From positions 35,383 through 99,382 of the forward strand of contig JAIBEK010000055.1 of NCBI GenBank assembly GCA_019459145.1: 64,000 bases of DNA, in the 5' to 3' direction. Numbering within the stretch: the first letter of the stretch is position 1; every line of letters starts with the position of its first letter. Source of the DNA: Arenimonas sp. Lineage in GTDB: Bacteria; Pseudomonadota; Alphaproteobacteria; Rhizobiales; Rhizobiaceae. The translations under genes were made by a program, and so were the position numbers. Shown here one piece after another: positions 1 through 9,265 of this stretch. The notes below the pieces were generated by a model. The model saw only the letters and a program-made list of their open reading frames with translations, was not told where the DNA came from and did not search any database.

Positions 1-1341
1 TATGGCTTCCGCGACCAGTTGCAGGACACGCTCGCCTTCCTTCTGGTCGAACCGCAATTGGCGCGGCGCCAGATCCTCAATGCCGCCTCGCGCCAGTTCG
101 TCGAAGGCGACGTGCAACACTGGTGGTTGCCGAGTACCGGAGCCGGCGTGCGCACGCACATATCCGACGACGTGGTCTGGCTGGCGCATGCGGTCGACCA
201 GTATGTCGTGGCGACCGGGAATACGGCCTTCCTCGAGGAGCGCCTCGCTTTCCTCGAAGGTCCGCCCCTGGCGGACGGCCAGCATGACAGCTTCTACCAG
301 CCGGCCGTCTCCAGCGAAGAGGCGAGCCTCTACGAGCATGCGGCCCGCGCGCTCGACCTCGCAGTCGCCCGGACCGGTTCCCATGGGCTGCCGCTCATCC
401 TCGGCGGCGACTGGAACGACGGGATGAACCGCGTCGGCGAAAAGGGCGAAGGCGAGAGCGTCTGGCTCGGCTGGTTCCTCGCCGCCACGCTCAGAGCCTT
501 CCTCGTCCATGCGGAGGCAAAGGGCGACGAGGATCGCATCACCCGATGGACGGCACATCTTGCCGCCCTCGGACAGGCGCTGGAAACGGCCGGATGGGAT
601 GGCGAATATTACCGTCGCGGCTATTTCGACGATGGTACGCCGCTCGGTTCCGCCCAGTCGGATGAGTGCCGCATCGATTCGATTGCCCAGTCCTGGAGCG
701 TCCTGTCGGGCGAGGGCAAGCCGGAGCATACGGCCAAGGCGCTCGATGCGGCGCTTTCGGAGCTTGTCGACGAGGAGGCCGGGATCATCCGGCTGTTCAC
801 GCCGCCCTTTGCCAAGACCAAGCTCGAACCGGGCTATATCAAGGCCTATCCGCCGGGCGTGCGGGAGAACGGCGGACAATATACCCATGCGGCCATCTGG
901 CTCGGCCTGGCGCTCGCCAAGGCCGGCCGTCCGGCGGATGCCTGGCGGTGTTTCGAACTGCTGAACCCGATCAACCACGCCGTGGATGCCGAGGCGGCGG
1001 AACGTTATCGCGTCGAACCCTATGTGGTCGCTGCCGACGTCTATGGTGGTGAAGCCTATTCCGGCCGCGGCGGCTGGACCTGGTATACCGGTTCGGCGGG
1101 CTGGCTCTATCGCTTCGCCGTCGAAGGCTTGCTCGGCATATCCCGCAGGGGTGACCGGCTGCTCGTCCAGCCGGTCCTGCCGCCGCAATGGAACGCATTC
1201 GAGGCGGAAGTGACGATCGACGGCACGCGCTACGCCATCGCCGTCGAACGCCTTGCCGGCCCGGACGGTTATGGCGTGACGGTCAACGGTGAGGCGATTG
1301 CCGATCTTGGGACCGGCCACCCGCTCGTGCCGGCGCCCTGA
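1..1341 (+). CDS. ndvB: Cyclic beta-1,2-glucan synthase, C-terminal part (5' end outside window)
   Basis: The frame is open from base 1 and ends at a TGA at 1339-1341, so 446 residues of a much larger protein are present. The visible part is a glycoside hydrolase family 94 (cellobiose/chitobiose phosphorylase-like) domain, which ends NdvB/ChvB and shortens and cyclises the glucan. The GGDWNDGMN motif near residue 138 contains the aspartate used as general acid in this family. An aromatic stretch containing GGWTWYTGSAGW is also typical. In rhizobia the full protein is an inner-membrane enzyme of about 2,800 residues that makes periplasmic cyclic glucans for osmotic adaptation and host infection. 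A stand-alone GH94 enzyme cannot be excluded from this fragment alone. Confidence 0.88.
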   Translation, partial: YGFRDQLQDTLAFLLVEPQLARRQILNAASRQFVEGDVQHWWLPSTGAGVRTHISDDVVWLAHAVDQYVVATGNTAFLEERLAFLEGPPLADGQHDSFYQPAVSSEEASLYEHAARALDLAVARTGSHGLPLILGGDWNDGMNRVGEKGEGESVWLGWFLAATLRAFLVHAEAKGDEDRITRWTAHLAALGQALETAGWDGEYYRRGYFDDGTPLGSAQSDECRIDSIAQSWSVLSGEGKPEHTAKALDAALSELVDEEAGIIRLFTPPFAKTKLEPGYIKAYPPGVRENGGQYTHAAIWLGLALAKAGRPADAWRCFELLNPINHAVDAEAAERYRVEPYVVAADVYGGEAYSGRGGWTWYTGSAGWLYRFAVEGLLGISRRGDRLLVQPVLPPQWNAFEAEVTIDGTRYAIAVERLAGPDGYGVTVNGEAIADLGTGHPLVPAP

Positions 1342-1528
1342 GGCGCTTCCACAGGGTCAAGAGGGGAGTGCCGGGTTCCAGGCCACGGTTTCCGTCTGGC
1401 GGAGGCTTGCCGCTTCACGCCGCGTCCTTGCGGGAATGCAGGACCTCGATGATATCGAAGGGCGGGGGCCATCATCGCCGATGGTCCGCCCTTTCAACAG
1501 GCAGGCGCGGTTGGCAGTGATAGCGGAT

Positions 1529-2176
1529 CTAGATCCGGGTGGTGAGCAGCTTGATGCCGGCGGCGGCAAACAGCACGCCCATCGTGGCATCGATACCGCG
1601 CCGGGCGGCGCGATAGGCGCGGAAAGCCGGGCCGGTGGAGAACAGGACGGCATAGCTGGTGAAGACGGTCAGGCCGGTCAGCAGGCAGCCGCCGACAATC
1701 AGGGCCACCGCCTGCGCCGAAGCCCCGTCCGGAAGGCCCAGCGAAATGATCGCGACCCAGGCGAAGATAGCCTTGGGGTTGGTCAGGTGGATGGCGTAAC
1801 CGAGGAGGAAGGTCCGCTTCAGGCTTCTGGCGGGCGCGGCCTCGATCGCTGCCAACTGCAGTGCGGAGTCGGTGCGGCTGGCGGAGCGCAGCGCCTTGTA
1901 GGCGAGATAGAGCAAATAGAGGCCCCCGGCGATCTTTACGACCTGCAGCACGCCCGCATAGTGCGTGAGAACGGTCGCAAGGCCGATCGAGGCGGCCATT
2001 GCCCAGGTGAACGATCCGGCGAAGACGCCGGCCGCCATGGCGAGGCCGGAACGGCGGCCCTCGGCGATCGAGGTCGAAACGATCGCCATGACGGCAGGGC
2101 CGGGGCTTATGACCGCGACGAGGTAGACGAGGTAAGCGGCCACGACCTGTGGCAGATGCTGGGCAATTTCACTCAT
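1529..2176 (-). CDS. LysE/RhtB-family amino-acid exporter
   Basis: This 215-residue integral membrane protein has about six hydrophobic segments. Its N-terminal signature VAVISPGPAVMAIVS is the LysE/RhtB motif, with the conserved SPGP in the first membrane helix. A central charged loop and the NPKAIFAW segment are also typical of the family. Members export amino acids or homoserine-lactone-like solutes by proton exchange; the substrate cannot be read here. An upstream in-frame start at 2317 exists, but the ATG at 2176 is chosen because a GAGGAG ribosome-binding site lies just before it and the family begins at this point. It is divergent from nothing nearby and runs toward the ndvB end. Confidence 0.85.
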   Translation of the reverse strand: MSEIAQHLPQVVAAYLVYLVAVISPGPAVMAIVSTSIAEGRRSGLAMAAGVFAGSFTWAMAASIGLATVLTHYAGVLQVVKIAGGLYLLYLAYKALRSASRTDSALQLAAIEAAPARSLKRTFLLGYAIHLTNPKAIFAWVAIISLGLPDGASAQAVALIVGGCLLTGLTVFTSYAVLFSTGPAFRAYRAARRGIDATMGVLFAAAGIKLLTTRI

Positions 2177-2297
2177 GGGGCGCTGTTCTCCTCGATGCGA
2201 AAGGCGCAGCATAACGCGCCGCGCGTTTGGGCGCATGTCAGATGATTTGATGGCAAAGGTGCAGAGATTGATGGGTCGAGCGGCTTGCCGCGTGCGA

Positions 2298-3200
2298 TCA
2301 GCTCTTCCGATTGGCAACGAAGCGGGCGGTGTCGATCAGCGTCGCGGCATGATCGCCATAGGCGGCGATGAGGTCAGTTGCTTCCTTGACCAGTCTGTCG
2401 AGTTCGGCCTCCGCCCAGTCCTGACCTTTCAGCGCCACCAGTGTTCCCTTGCCGCGCGCGGCATCCTTGCCGGCCGCCTTGCCGAGGGTCGCGGCATCCG
2501 AAGTGAGGTCCAGAAGGTCGTCGGCCAGCTGGAAGGCGCGCCCGACGATCTCGCCGAAGCGGCGCATGCGCATGCGGTCCTCAGGAGACGCGCCGGCGAT
2601 GATGGCGCCTGCCTCGCAGGCGAAACGGATCAAGGCTCCGGTCTTCATCGCCTGCAGCGTGATGATGCCTTGCTCGTCGGGTGGGCGCTTCTCGGCGGCC
2701 AGATCCAGCGCCTGACCGCCCGCCATGCCGCCGATGCCGCCGGCGCGCGACAGCGCCAGCACGAGTTCGATCTTGGCGCGATCGCCAAGTGCGGTTTCGG
2801 GAGCGGCAATGATATCGAAGGCATAGGTCAGCAGCGCATCGCCGGCGAGAATGGCGGTGGCCTCGTCGAAGGCGATATGTACGGTCGGCTTGCCCCGGCG
2901 AAGCTTGTCGTCATCCATGGCCGGCAGGTCGTCGTGGACCAGAGAATAGCTGTGCAGGCATTCCAGCGCTGCGCCGATGCGAAACGCTGCCGTCTCATCG
3001 CCACCGAACATGGCTGCGCTTTCCACGACCAGAAAGGGGCGAAGCCGCTTTCCACCGTTGAGCGCCCCATGGCGCATGGCGTCGATGAGGTGGGTCGGAC
3101 GAGCCGTTTCCTGTGGCCTTGTATCGGCCGAGAGGAGTTCGTTCAGCAGTTCCTCGGTCCGCTGGGCCGTGGCAGTGAGCTTCGCTTGGAATGGGGTCAT
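2298..3200 (-). CDS. ispA: Farnesyl diphosphate synthase (polyprenyl synthetase)
   Basis: This 300-residue trans-prenyltransferase condenses isopentenyl diphosphate with allylic diphosphates to give farnesyl diphosphate for ubiquinone, undecaprenyl phosphate and hopanoids. The first aspartate-rich motif is HDDLPAMDDD near residue 91, with the extra spacing typical of bacterial class II farnesyl synthases. The second is QLADDLLD near residue 225. The GKRLRPFLV substrate-binding segment is present near residue 50. Length matches the family. The gene is followed downstream by the LysE exporter on the same strand after a ~120-nt gap and is divergent from mtgA. A geranylgeranyl or other short-chain specificity is possible. 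Confidence 0.93.
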   Translation of the reverse strand: MTPFQAKLTATAQRTEELLNELLSADTRPQETARPTHLIDAMRHGALNGGKRLRPFLVVESAAMFGGDETAAFRIGAALECLHSYSLVHDDLPAMDDDKLRRGKPTVHIAFDEATAILAGDALLTYAFDIIAAPETALGDRAKIELVLALSRAGGIGGMAGGQALDLAAEKRPPDEQGIITLQAMKTGALIRFACEAGAIIAGASPEDRMRMRRFGEIVGRAFQLADDLLDLTSDAATLGKAAGKDAARGKGTLVALKGQDWAEAELDRLVKEATDLIAAYGDHAATLIDTARFVANRKS

Positions 3201-3300
3201 CGGGGGCCTCCGTCGCGGCTATTTGGCATGAGGCCGGGAGGCTGGCAACGGGAATCTGGTCGGGAAAAGCCCCACTTCGTCGCCCACGCTCTGGCTATCG

Positions 3301-4089
3301 GTGAGGAGGCTCGCTAAGAGAAACGATCACTCGAAGACACCAGGCAGATCCTTCTTGGCGGAAAACAGCGATATCGGGGATGAAGACGAGGGCACGGAGC
3401 GGGCGCCGCGCAGGTTTGCCGGCCTGGTCCGAAGGCTTGTTCTCGTCGTTCTTGTCCTTGTGTTCCTGCCCTATGTTCTGATCCCGCTTTACCGAAGCGA
3501 GTTCATTCACCCCGTTTCCACGCTGATGCTGGCCGATCTTGCGACCTTCAAGGGTTATGACCGGCAATGGGTGGAGTTCGAAGAGATCTCGCCCCATCTC
3601 GTGCGGGCGGTGATGATGTCGGAAGACGGTCAGTTCTGTTCCCATACGGGGGTCGACTGGGAACAGATGAAGGGCGTCGTGGATGATGCGCTGGCGGGCG
3701 AGGCGACCCGTGGCGCGAGCACGATCCCTATGCAGACGGTCAAGAACCTGTACCTGTGGAACAGCCGGTCGATGATCCGCAAGGGGCTGGAGCTGCCGCT
3801 CGCCATGTTCGCCGATACCGTCTGGCCCAAGCGGCGGACCATGGAAATCTATCTCAACATCGCCGAATGGGGGCCGGGCATTTACGGCATCGAGGCGGCG
3901 GCGCGTTACCATTTCAAGACGTCGGCGGCCAAGCTGACGCCGAACCAGGCGGCTCTGCTCGCCGTTTCTCTCCCCAATCCGATCGAGCGGGTGGCGGGCA
4001 AGCCGGGCAAGGGCATGAAACGGCTGGCCGCGGTGGTCGACCGGCGGGCCAAGCGCTCCGGCGCTTACATCACATGCCTTTATGATTGA
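3301..4089 (+). CDS. mtgA: Monofunctional biosynthetic peptidoglycan transglycosylase
   Basis: The protein has 262 residues, with one membrane anchor at about residues 45-65 ([18 protein letters not shown]) and a family 51 glycosyltransferase domain. The motif [14 protein letters not shown] near residue 108 contains the catalytic glutamate of peptidoglycan polymerases. [15 protein letters not shown] and RKGLELPLA are further family motifs. It polymerises lipid II at the outer face of the inner membrane. The start is uncertain: the frame opens with GTG at 3301 without a good Shine-Dalgarno sequence, and no better in-frame ATG lies before the anchor. It precedes a glutathione S-transferase and rpmF. 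Confidence 0.92.
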   Translation: MRRLAKRNDHSKTPGRSFLAENSDIGDEDEGTERAPRRFAGLVRRLVLVVLVLVFLPYVLIPLYRSEFIHPVSTLMLADLATFKGYDRQWVEFEEISPHLVRAVMMSEDGQFCSHTGVDWEQMKGVVDDALAGEATRGASTIPMQTVKNLYLWNSRSMIRKGLELPLAMFADTVWPKRRTMEIYLNIAEWGPGIYGIEAAARYHFKTSAAKLTPNQAALLAVSLPNPIERVAGKPGKGMKRLAAVVDRRAKRSGAYITCLYD

Positions 4090-4166
4090 GTTGCGAAACT
4101 TTGGTTGGTGCCGGGGCGCGCCGCGTCTTACTCTCGCATGACACGATACCAGTCGGGAGGACGCAG

Positions 4167-4814
4167 ATGAACCCTTTCATTCTCTATATCGGCAACAAGA
4201 ACTATTCCTCCTGGTCGTTCCGTCCGTGGATGGCGCTGACAGGCTGCGGCATTCCGTTTGAGGAACGGTTGATCCCGTTCGATTTCGATGCGGGCAATCC
4301 GAAGTTCAAGGAAATCTCCCCGACCGGCCGCGTGCCGGTCCTGCACCATGGCAGTCTCAGGGTCTGGGAATCGCTTTCGATCATCGAATATGCCGCCGAG
4401 ACCTTTCCCGATGCCGGCCTCTGGCCGAGAGACAGCGGGGACCGGGCCATGGCGCGGTCGATCGCGATGGAGATGCTCTCGGGCTTCCGGGCGCTGCGCG
4501 GTGCCTGCCCGATGAACCTGCGCCGCGAGGTCCGGCCGATCGATCTGCCCGAAGGTGTCGCCGACGACGTGGCGCGCATCGAGACCATCTGGCGCGACAT
4601 GCGCCGGCGCTCCGGCGGTCCGTTCCTGTTCGGCGCCTTCTCCGCCGCCGATGCGATGTATGCCCCCGTGGTCAACCGCTTCCGGGCCTATGATCTTGTC
4701 CATCAGGCCGATACGCTCGATTACATGCAGGCGATGGAAGACCATCCGGCCTGGATCGCCTGGCGTGACGCGGCGCTTGCCGAGACCTGGATCGTCCCGG
4801 AGGACGAGGCCTGA
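4167..4814 (+). CDS. Glutathione S-transferase family protein
   Basis: This 215-residue cytosolic protein has an N-terminal thioredoxin-like domain (residues 1-80) and an all-helical C-terminal domain. NKNYSSWSFRPWMAL holds the serine expected to activate glutathione. The SPTGRVPVLHHG stretch contains the cis-proline VPVL motif, and VWESLSIIEYAAE binds the gamma-glutamyl part. The substrate is unknown. The ATG at 4167 follows a GGGAGG ribosome-binding site by seven bases. An in-frame start at 4086 overlapping the mtgA stop would add 27 residues that do not look like the family, so it is rejected. Confidence 0.88.
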   Translation: MNPFILYIGNKNYSSWSFRPWMALTGCGIPFEERLIPFDFDAGNPKFKEISPTGRVPVLHHGSLRVWESLSIIEYAAETFPDAGLWPRDSGDRAMARSIAMEMLSGFRALRGACPMNLRREVRPIDLPEGVADDVARIETIWRDMRRRSGGPFLFGAFSAADAMYAPVVNRFRAYDLVHQADTLDYMQAMEDHPAWIAWRDAALAETWIVPEDEA

Positions 4815-4973
4815 ACGCGGATGCCGCCGAGGCATGCTGAAAAAAATGAGCCGGGGACTGGTCAAAGCCCTGCAGGGCATGTATAAGCGCGCCAAATTCC
4901 GAGATCGAGACAGGTGCTGTTCGGCTCATCCGGCCGCGGGATCCTGTTTTGCCCGTCATGTGGAGTAACTAAA

Positions 4974-5159
4974 ATGGCTGTACCGAAAAGAAAAACAAGC
5001 CCGTCCAAGCGCGGTATGCGCCGCTCTGCAGACGCGCTGAAGGCTTCGTCCTACGTCGAAGACAAGAACTCCGGCGAACTTCGCCGTCCGCACCATATCG
5101 ATCTGAAGACCGGTATGTACCGTGGCCGTCAGGTTCTGACGCCCAAGGAAAGCGCATAA
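4974..5159 (+). CDS. rpmF: 50S ribosomal protein L32
   Basis: The 61-residue basic protein starts [19 protein letters not shown], the canonical L32 N-terminus. It lacks the four cysteines found in zinc-binding L32 paralogues, so it is the zinc-independent form. The ATG at 4974 lies 11 bases after a GGAG sequence. A rho-independent terminator follows the stop codon. The mtgA-rpmF neighbourhood is a familiar arrangement in rhizobia. Confidence 0.97.
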   Translation: MAVPKRKTSPSKRGMRRSADALKASSYVEDKNSGELRRPHHIDLKTGMYRGRQVLTPKESA

Positions 5160-5185
5160 TTTCCGAATATTCGGATGACTTTTTT

Positions 5186-5217
5186 AAGGTCGGCCTTGTG
5201 CCGGCCTTTACTTTTTA
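5186..5217 (+). terminator. Rho-independent terminator after rpmF
   Basis: A stem AAGGTCGGC / GCCGGCCTT (one G-U pair, loop CTTGT) is followed by ACTTTTT. A second perfect 14-bp palindrome, TCCGAATATTCGGA at 5162-5175, followed by TGACTTTTTT, lies just upstream and may act as an additional terminator hairpin. Confidence 0.8.
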
Positions 5218-5294
5218 GGGGTTCTGGCGGTTAAATCCGCGTGTCAGACGCCTGTTTCACTGGCGCTTCACCTGCTGCTGACCAAGGGGCCGCC

Positions 5295-5702
5295 ATGTTT
5301 TCCGCCATTCCGTTGATGATCCTGCCGCTGGCGCTCTATAATCTGGCCATGCTCGGTCTTTTCGGTTCGGGTGGGGTCGAGGTGCTCGACCAGCAACTGC
5401 TGTCCTTCGCCATGCTGTCGGGCGCCATCTGGGCTCTTTCCGTCAGCGACGTGCTCATCCTGCTGTCGCTCGCCATCCTGTTCTTTGAGATCCTCAAGGC
5501 GACGATCAACGGTTCCGGCTCGCTGATCAACCACATGCTCTCCATGCTGGTCTTCATTGCCTTCCTGGTCGAGTTCCTGCTGGTGCGCGGAGCGGCGACG
5601 CAGACATTCTTCATCCTGATGACCATCGCCTTCATCGATGTCGTCGGCGGCTTCGCGGTGTCGATCCGTTCGGCTGGCCGGGATGTTTCGATCGGCCTGT
5701 AG
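5295..5702 (+). CDS. Small multi-pass membrane protein, function unknown
   Basis: The 135-residue product is very hydrophobic, with four apparent membrane segments. Examples are AIPLMILPLALYNLAMLGLF at the N-terminus and the regions near residues 45-70, 78-95 and 100-120. I do not recognise a functional motif. The ATG at 5295 is preferred because an AAGGGG sequence precedes it. The GTG at 5241 would add a hydrophilic leader without membrane character. It lies between the rpmF terminator and the convergent phaR gene and appears to be a single-gene transcript. Conserved unknown membrane proteins occupy this place in several rhizobia. Confidence 0.7.
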   Translation: MFSAIPLMILPLALYNLAMLGLFGSGGVEVLDQQLLSFAMLSGAIWALSVSDVLILLSLAILFFEILKATINGSGSLINHMLSMLVFIAFLVEFLLVRGAATQTFFILMTIAFIDVVGGFAVSIRSAGRDVSIGL

Positions 5703-5786
5703 CCGGATTTTCCTCATTCATGATGCAAGAAGGGCAGGAGTTTCCTCCTGCCCGCGGCGGTCGATCGACGTTTTTCTCGTCAGGGC

Positions 5787-6362
5787 TCAGAGATTGTCGA
5801 GCTTGCTTTGCAGCGTGCGCAGTTGTTCCTTGAGTTCGTCGATGTCCTTCGCCTCGGCCTTCTTGGTCTCCTTCGGCTGCTGGGCGCCGAGGAAGGGCGA
5901 GAACATCTGCATCGCCTGGTGGAACATGTCGGTGTTGCGCTTGACCTGCTCCTCCATCAACTGGATCGGCGCCTGCAGATTCTTGGTCAGCGGGGTCTCG
6001 CCGAAAGCCTTGGTCATCTGCTCGCGCATCTGCACCTGCTGCTCGGTGAAGGCCTTCATCGAATGCTCGAGGAAGCTCGGTACGACCATCTGCATCTGGT
6101 CGCCATAATAGCTGATGAGCTGGCGCAGGAAGGAGATCGGCAGCAGCGTGTTGCCGGTCTTCGACTCCTGTTCGAATATGATCTGGGTCAGCACTGAATG
6201 GGTGATGTCATCGCCGGACTTTGCGTCCTGGACGGTGAACTCCTCACCCTTCTTGACCATCTTGGCCAGGTCTTCCAGCGTCACATAGGTGCTGGTGCCC
6301 GTATTGTAGAGGCGTCGATTGGCATATTTCTTTATGACGATCTCGCCGTCGGCTTTGGCCAT
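5787..6362 (-). CDS. phaR: Polyhydroxyalkanoate synthesis repressor PhaR
   Basis: This 191-residue DNA-binding regulator is divergently placed upstream of phaA. The N-terminal PHB/PHA accumulation regulator domain covers residues 5-65 and includes IKKYANRRLYNT and STYVTLEDLA, the strongest family signature. A second DUF-type segment (ISFLRQLISYYGDQMQMVVP) follows at about residues 75-100. The C-terminus (155-191) is a charged coiled coil. In rhizobia and Ralstonia, PhaR binds polyhydroxybutyrate granules and represses phasin and biosynthesis genes when granules are absent. The divergent arrangement with phaA, about 230 bp apart, suggests local regulation of the phaA-phaB pair. Confidence 0.93.
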   Translation of the reverse strand: MAKADGEIVIKKYANRRLYNTGTSTYVTLEDLAKMVKKGEEFTVQDAKSGDDITHSVLTQIIFEQESKTGNTLLPISFLRQLISYYGDQMQMVVPSFLEHSMKAFTEQQVQMREQMTKAFGETPLTKNLQAPIQLMEEQVKRNTDMFHQAMQMFSPFLGAQQPKETKKAEAKDIDELKEQLRTLQSKLDNL

Positions 6363-6590
6363 ATTCGTCTCCTAACCCCGTTGTTTTTGTGGATTTTTGC
6401 TCTTCCCATGGCAAGTGTAAGCGCAAATCGAGGGCGGTGACAATCTCTTTGTGCGATGCGGTACTCGCATTTGACGAAAGTCAGGCTGCTGCAACTAAGG
6501 AACGAAATGGCCGGCGTTCTTCCTGTTTGACTCCGGCCCAAAGCTTTGCCAGTTTCAAGTTCTAAGAAGCAGTTACCCGAGGAGGCGTCC

Positions 6591-7772
6591 ATGAGCAGTT
6601 CATCCATCGTTATTGCGAGCGCAGCGCGCACGCCGGTCGGCTCGTTCAACGGCGCCTTTGCCAATGTCGCCGCGCACGACCTGGGCGCCACCGCCATCAA
6701 GGCGGTGCTGGAACGCGCCGGCGTCGACGCCAAGGAAGTTGACGAAGTCATCCTCGGCCAGGTGCTTTCCGCCGGCCAGGGACAAAACCCCGCTCGCCAG
6801 GCGGCGATGAAGGCCGGCATTCCGCAGGAGGCGACCGCCTGGGGCATGAACCAGCTCTGCGGCTCGGGCCTTCGCGCCGTGGCGCTTGGCATGCAGCAGA
6901 TTTCCGCGGGTGATGCGACGATCATCATCGCAGGCGGCCAGGAATCCATGTCGATGGCACCGCATTGCGCCCACCTGCGCGCCGGCACCAAGATGGGCGA
7001 CATGAAAATGGTCGACACGATGATCAAGGACGGTCTGACCGACGCCTTCTACGGCTATCATATGGGCACCACCGCGGAAAACATCGCCCGCCAGTTCCAG
7101 CTGACGCGTGACGAGCAGGATGCCTTCGCCGTTGCCTCGCAGAACAAGGCCGAGGCTGCCCAGGTCGCGGGCCGCTTCAAGGACGAGATCGTTCCCGTCG
7201 TGGTTCCAGGTCGCAAGGGCGATGTGACCGTCGACGGCGACGAGTATATCCGCATCGGCGCGACGCTCGACAGCATGACCAAGCTCAGGCCCGCCTTCGA
7301 CAAGGAGGGCACGGTGACCGCCGGCAACGCCTCGGGCATCAATGACGGTGCAGCGGCGGCGCTCCTGATGAGCGAGGCCGAGGCGCAGCGCCGTGGCATT
7401 ACCCCGCTGGTGCGCATCGCCTCCTGGGCGACCGCCGGCGTCGATCCGCAGATCATGGGCACCGGCCCGATCCCGGCCTCTCGCAAGGCGCTAGAAAAGG
7501 CCGGCTGGAAGATTTCCGATCTCGATCTCGTCGAGGCCAATGAAGCCTTTGCCGCCCAGGCCTGCGCGGTCAACAAGGATCTCGGCTGGGATACCTCGAT
7601 CGTCAACGTCAATGGCGGCGCGATCGCCATCGGTCATCCGATCGGCGCGTCGGGTGCCCGCGTTCTCAATACGCTGGTGTTCGAGATGAAGCGTCGTGGC
7701 GCCAAGAAGGGTCTTGCCACGCTGTGCATCGGCGGCGGCATGGGGATTGCTATGTGCCTGGAGGCACTCTGA
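6591..7772 (+). CDS. phaA: Acetyl-CoA C-acetyltransferase (beta-ketothiolase)
   Basis: The 393-residue thiolase condenses two acetyl-CoA to acetoacetyl-CoA, the first step of polyhydroxybutyrate synthesis. The acyl-binding cysteine lies in [11 protein letters not shown] (near residue 89). The catalytic histidine is in [15 protein letters not shown], and the second cysteine is in [11 protein letters not shown] at the C-terminus. The ATG at 6591 follows a GAGGAG site; an in-frame upstream ATG-less extension to 6546 is not needed. It is followed after 130 bp by phaB, and the PhaR repressor is divergent, so this is the biosynthetic thiolase rather than a fatty-acid oxidation enzyme. Confidence 0.95.
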   Translation: MSSSSIVIASAARTPVGSFNGAFANVAAHDLGATAIKAVLERAGVDAKEVDEVILGQVLSAGQGQNPARQAAMKAGIPQEATAWGMNQLCGSGLRAVALGMQQISAGDATIIIAGGQESMSMAPHCAHLRAGTKMGDMKMVDTMIKDGLTDAFYGYHMGTTAENIARQFQLTRDEQDAFAVASQNKAEAAQVAGRFKDEIVPVVVPGRKGDVTVDGDEYIRIGATLDSMTKLRPAFDKEGTVTAGNASGINDGAAAALLMSEAEAQRRGITPLVRIASWATAGVDPQIMGTGPIPASRKALEKAGWKISDLDLVEANEAFAAQACAVNKDLGWDTSIVNVNGGAIAIGHPIGASGARVLNTLVFEMKRRGAKKGLATLCIGGGMGIAMCLEAL

Positions 7773-7902
7773 ACCAAGGTTGCACCGGCGCGGCCGTCGG
7801 CCGCGCGAGCTTCCATCTGCTTGACATGAAACTGTCCTAACAACGGCTCCACAAGAAGAGCCGGTGGACGCTGGATTTTATTCTTTGAGGGGAGATCAGG
7901 AC

Positions 7903-8628
7903 ATGAGCAGAGTTGCATTGGTGACGGGCGGAACCCGGGGCATTGGCGCGGCGATTTCGATCGCGCTCAAGGCGGCGGGCTACAAGGTGGCGGCGAATTA
8001 TGCCGGCAATGACGAGAAGGCCAAGGCCTTCGAAGCCGAAACGGGGATTCACGCCTTCAAGTGGGACGTTTCGAATTACCAGGCTTGCGCCGAGGGGATT
8101 GCCAAGGTCGAGGCTGAATTGGGACCGGTCGAGATCCTCGTCAACAATGCCGGGATCACACGCGATGCCATGTTCCACAAGATGACGCCGGACCAATGGA
8201 ACGAGGTGATCAACACCAACCTCACCGGCGTGTTCAACATGACTCATCCCGTCTGGTCCGGCATGCGCGACCGCAATTTCGGCCGCGTCATCACCATCTC
8301 GTCGATCAACGGCCAGAAGGGGCAAATGGGGCAGGCCAATTACTCGGCAGCCAAGGCCGGCGATCTCGGCATCACCAAGGCGCTCGCCCAGGAAGGCGCG
8401 GCCAAGGGGATCACGGTGAATGCGATCTGCCCCGGCTATATCGGCACGGAAATGGTGCGCGCCATTCCGGAAAAGGTGCTGAACGAGCGGATCATCCCGC
8501 AAATCCCGGTCGGCCGTCTCGGCGAGCCGGAAGAGATCGCCCGCATCGTGGTGTTCCTCGCCTCCGACGATGCCGGCTTCATCACCGGTTCGACGATCTC
8601 GGCCAATGGCGGGCAATTCTTCGTCTAA
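7903..8628 (+). CDS. phaB: Acetoacetyl-CoA reductase (NADPH)
   Basis: The 241-residue short-chain dehydrogenase reduces acetoacetyl-CoA to (R)-3-hydroxybutyryl-CoA. The nucleotide-binding motif VTGGTRGIG is at residues 7-15, NNAG near residue 84, the catalytic serine in ITISSINGQKGQMG, and the active-site NYSAAK near residue 148. INGQKGQ after the catalytic serine is characteristic of PhaB rather than FabG. The ATG at 7903 has an AGGGGAG ribosome-binding site 9 bases upstream. The gene pairs with phaA, and PHA synthase is not in the window. Confidence 0.95.
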   Translation: MSRVALVTGGTRGIGAAISIALKAAGYKVAANYAGNDEKAKAFEAETGIHAFKWDVSNYQACAEGIAKVEAELGPVEILVNNAGITRDAMFHKMTPDQWNEVINTNLTGVFNMTHPVWSGMRDRNFGRVITISSINGQKGQMGQANYSAAKAGDLGITKALAQEGAAKGITVNAICPGYIGTEMVRAIPEKVLNERIIPQIPVGRLGEPEEIARIVVFLASDDAGFITGSTISANGGQFFV

Positions 8629-8679
8629 GGCACCGCTCGCCATTCTTGCAGCGGCCCCGCCGATTGGGGCCGCATTGCC

Positions 8680-9072
8680 ATGGAGGTTCTGGTGCTGCCC
8701 TTCGCCCCAAGTTTGCAGGACCTCGCTTTGGCGCTGGAGGAGGCCTGGTCGTCCGGCACGTCCACGAAGTGGACGCCGGACAATCCCGCGAAGGGTCAGT
8801 GCAGCGTGACCTGTCTGGTCGTGCAGGATTTATTCGGCGGAGAAATTCTCAAGACTGAGGTGCCCGGCGGCACGCATTTCTACAATCGCATCGGCGGCGC
8901 GCGTCTCGACATGACGATAAGTCAGTTCGATCACTCCGTCACGTTTGACAACGCTCTCTCCAGCCGCGCCGAAGCCTTGGCGGATACAAGTCTCGAACAG
9001 TATTGCCTTTTGCGCCTAAGACTGGGGTCGATCGTTAACGCTGGATCCTTCCGCGAGGCGGAAGAGACTTAA
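8680..9072 (+). CDS. YunG-like conserved protein
   Basis: The 130-residue protein carries the segment TKWTPDNPAKGQCSVTCL, followed by FGGEILKTEVPGGTHFYN. These match the conserved core of the YunG-type family of small cytosolic proteins: W.P.NPA.GQC, then a GG...HF.N block and a D.T..QF block. The invariant cysteine and histidine suggest a cysteine-peptidase-like fold, but this is inference and no activity is established. Residues 95-130 are less conserved. It starts 52 bp after phaB and may share its transcript. Confidence 0.65.
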   Translation: MEVLVLPFAPSLQDLALALEEAWSSGTSTKWTPDNPAKGQCSVTCLVVQDLFGGEILKTEVPGGTHFYNRIGGARLDMTISQFDHSVTFDNALSSRAEALADTSLEQYCLLRLRLGSIVNAGSFREAEET

Positions 9073-9122
9073 TATCCACCGTTTCGTATGGTTAACGCTC
9101 TGTTACTCCACAATATCTTGCC

Positions 9123-9173
9123 GTGAACAAACCGGGAAGGCAGACGCGTAACCCATTCGTCGCTGATTCGTTC
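9123..9173 (+). repeat. 51-bp direct repeat, copy 1
   Basis: The element begins GTGAACAAA and ends ATTCGTCGCTGATTCGTTC. A second copy with the same two conserved ends, the same 51-bp length and the same orientation is at 10866-10916. About 38 of 51 positions are identical, with complete identity in the first 9 and last 19 bases. The last part contains ATTCGT twice. The two copies bracket the three minus-strand genes between 9266 and 10714. Confidence 0.7.
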
Positions 9174-9216
9174 CGTCTTTGATCGAAGTGTTAATGAGGG
9201 CCGGGGCGTATGCAGC

Positions 9217-9249
9217 AAAAAGCCGCCGGTGGGGGAGCCGGCGGCTTTC
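9217..9249 (-). terminator. Bidirectional rho-independent terminator
   Basis: The stem AAAGCCGCCGG / CCGGCGGCTTT has an eight-base loop and T-runs on both strands. On the minus strand it follows the lipoprotein stop at 9266. Confidence 0.85.
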
Positions 9250-9265
9250 TGTCGAAGCGTCCCGC

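Noticed and set aside
2175..3317. Long plus-strand open frame antisense to ispA and mtgA region
   Set aside because: It is a GC-rich shadow of ispA: the minus strand carries full polyprenyl synthetase motifs, and the plus frame has no domain or ribosome-binding site.
9085..9110. CtrA-box-like TTAACGCTCTGTTAC
   Set aside because: It resembles TTAA-N7-TTAA with one mismatch, but no promoter or gene start follows on either strand. One weak match is expected by chance.
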